NCBI GenBank assembly: GCA_002382805.1
Contig: DGAD01000027.1
Span: 1-64,000 of the forward strand
Direction: 5' to 3'
Origin: Clostridiales bacterium UBA4039
GTDB lineage: Bacteria; Bacillota; Clostridia; Lachnospirales; Vallitaleaceae
DNA length: 64,000 nt
Shown here: positions 63,996 through 64,000 of the stretch, in pieces
Layout: each line of letters begins with the position of its first letter
Numbering within the stretch: the first letter of the stretch is position 1
The notes under the pieces: model-generated
What the model was told of the DNA's origin: nothing
What the model saw: only the letters and a program-made list of their open reading frames with translations
Databases searched by the model: none
Program-made: the position numbers and the translations under genes

Positions 63996-64000
63996 GATAA

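Noticed and set aside
1..64000. CRISPR arrays, tRNA or rRNA genes, insertion sequences
   Set aside because: No regularly spaced repeats, tRNA-like cloverleaf with TTCRANY arm, rRNA-like stretch or transposase gene was recognised by eye; a model-based tRNA search would be needed to be certain.

Overview
The window looks like a chromosomal segment of a low-GC, Gram-positive, anaerobic Firmicute of the class Clostridia. The signs are strong AGGAGG-type ribosome-binding sites, sigma-A promoters, FMN and lysine riboswitches, a CIRCE/HrcA operator, the tig-clpP-clpX-lon-engB order, CsaB, FloA/NfeD, DUF4364, a YerC-type repressor and a probable DUF5721 gene. I cannot name the species. A Lachnospirales or Vallitalea-like lineage is only a guess. 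No rRNA, tRNA, CRISPR array or insertion sequence was recognised.

Layout. 1-890: end of a prophage-like lysis module (holin-like protein and M23 peptidase). 0.9-8.9 kb: a lipoprotein, an autoregulated-looking MerR regulator, a PH-domain protein, Ogt, a MacAB-like ABC exporter operon with an embedded Yip1 gene, a CYTH protein and a DJ-1 protein. 9.1-15.3 kb: complete oligopeptide transporter in the order oppB-C-D-F-A. 15.4-21.6 kb: protein quality control block tig-clpP-clpX-lon plus engB. 21.6-26.7 kb: DUF4364, malic enzyme, a glycosyltransferase, an HD-GYP protein, and ribU under an FMN riboswitch. 26.8-36.6 kb: surface-polysaccharide cluster (phosphodiester glycosidase, flippase, acetyltransferase, two DUF4330 proteins, O-antigen-ligase-like protein, glycosyltransferase, CsaB). 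36.6-38.4 kb: a chemoreceptor with an N-terminal H-NOX haem domain that keeps the residues tied to O2 binding. 38.5-43.2 kb: a phosphodiesterase-like protein, then a GHKL kinase and a LytTR regulator bracketing nfeD, floA and a 54-residue protein. 43.3-45.3 kb: dapA-dapB under a lysine riboswitch. 45.4-47.2 kb: GGDEF and LRAT-like proteins. 47.2-52.0 kb: metH and a divergent MTHFR-like gene. 52.0-54.5 kb: htpG behind a perfect CIRCE, and a DUF5721-like gene. 54.6-57.9 kb: a leader-peptide/attenuator-like region, a MutS2-like ATPase without a Smr domain, and a coiled-coil protein. 57.9-64 kb: M18 aminopeptidase, DegV, PHP phosphoesterase, YerC, an OmpR/HisKA two-component pair and an unidentified convergent gene at the edge.

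How it works together. Most of the window is housekeeping: proteostasis, peptide uptake, lysine and methionine synthesis, flavin uptake, and envelope assembly. Control is often at the RNA level: two riboswitch-terminators, a probable ribosome-mediated attenuator before the MutS2-like gene, an inverted repeat that could hide the HD-GYP ribosome-binding site in read-through RNA, and a G.U-containing hairpin before the DUF4330 pair. The most unusual items are the attenuator plus Smr-less MutS2-like gene, the H-NOX chemoreceptor, and the two-component system wrapped around the flotillin operon.
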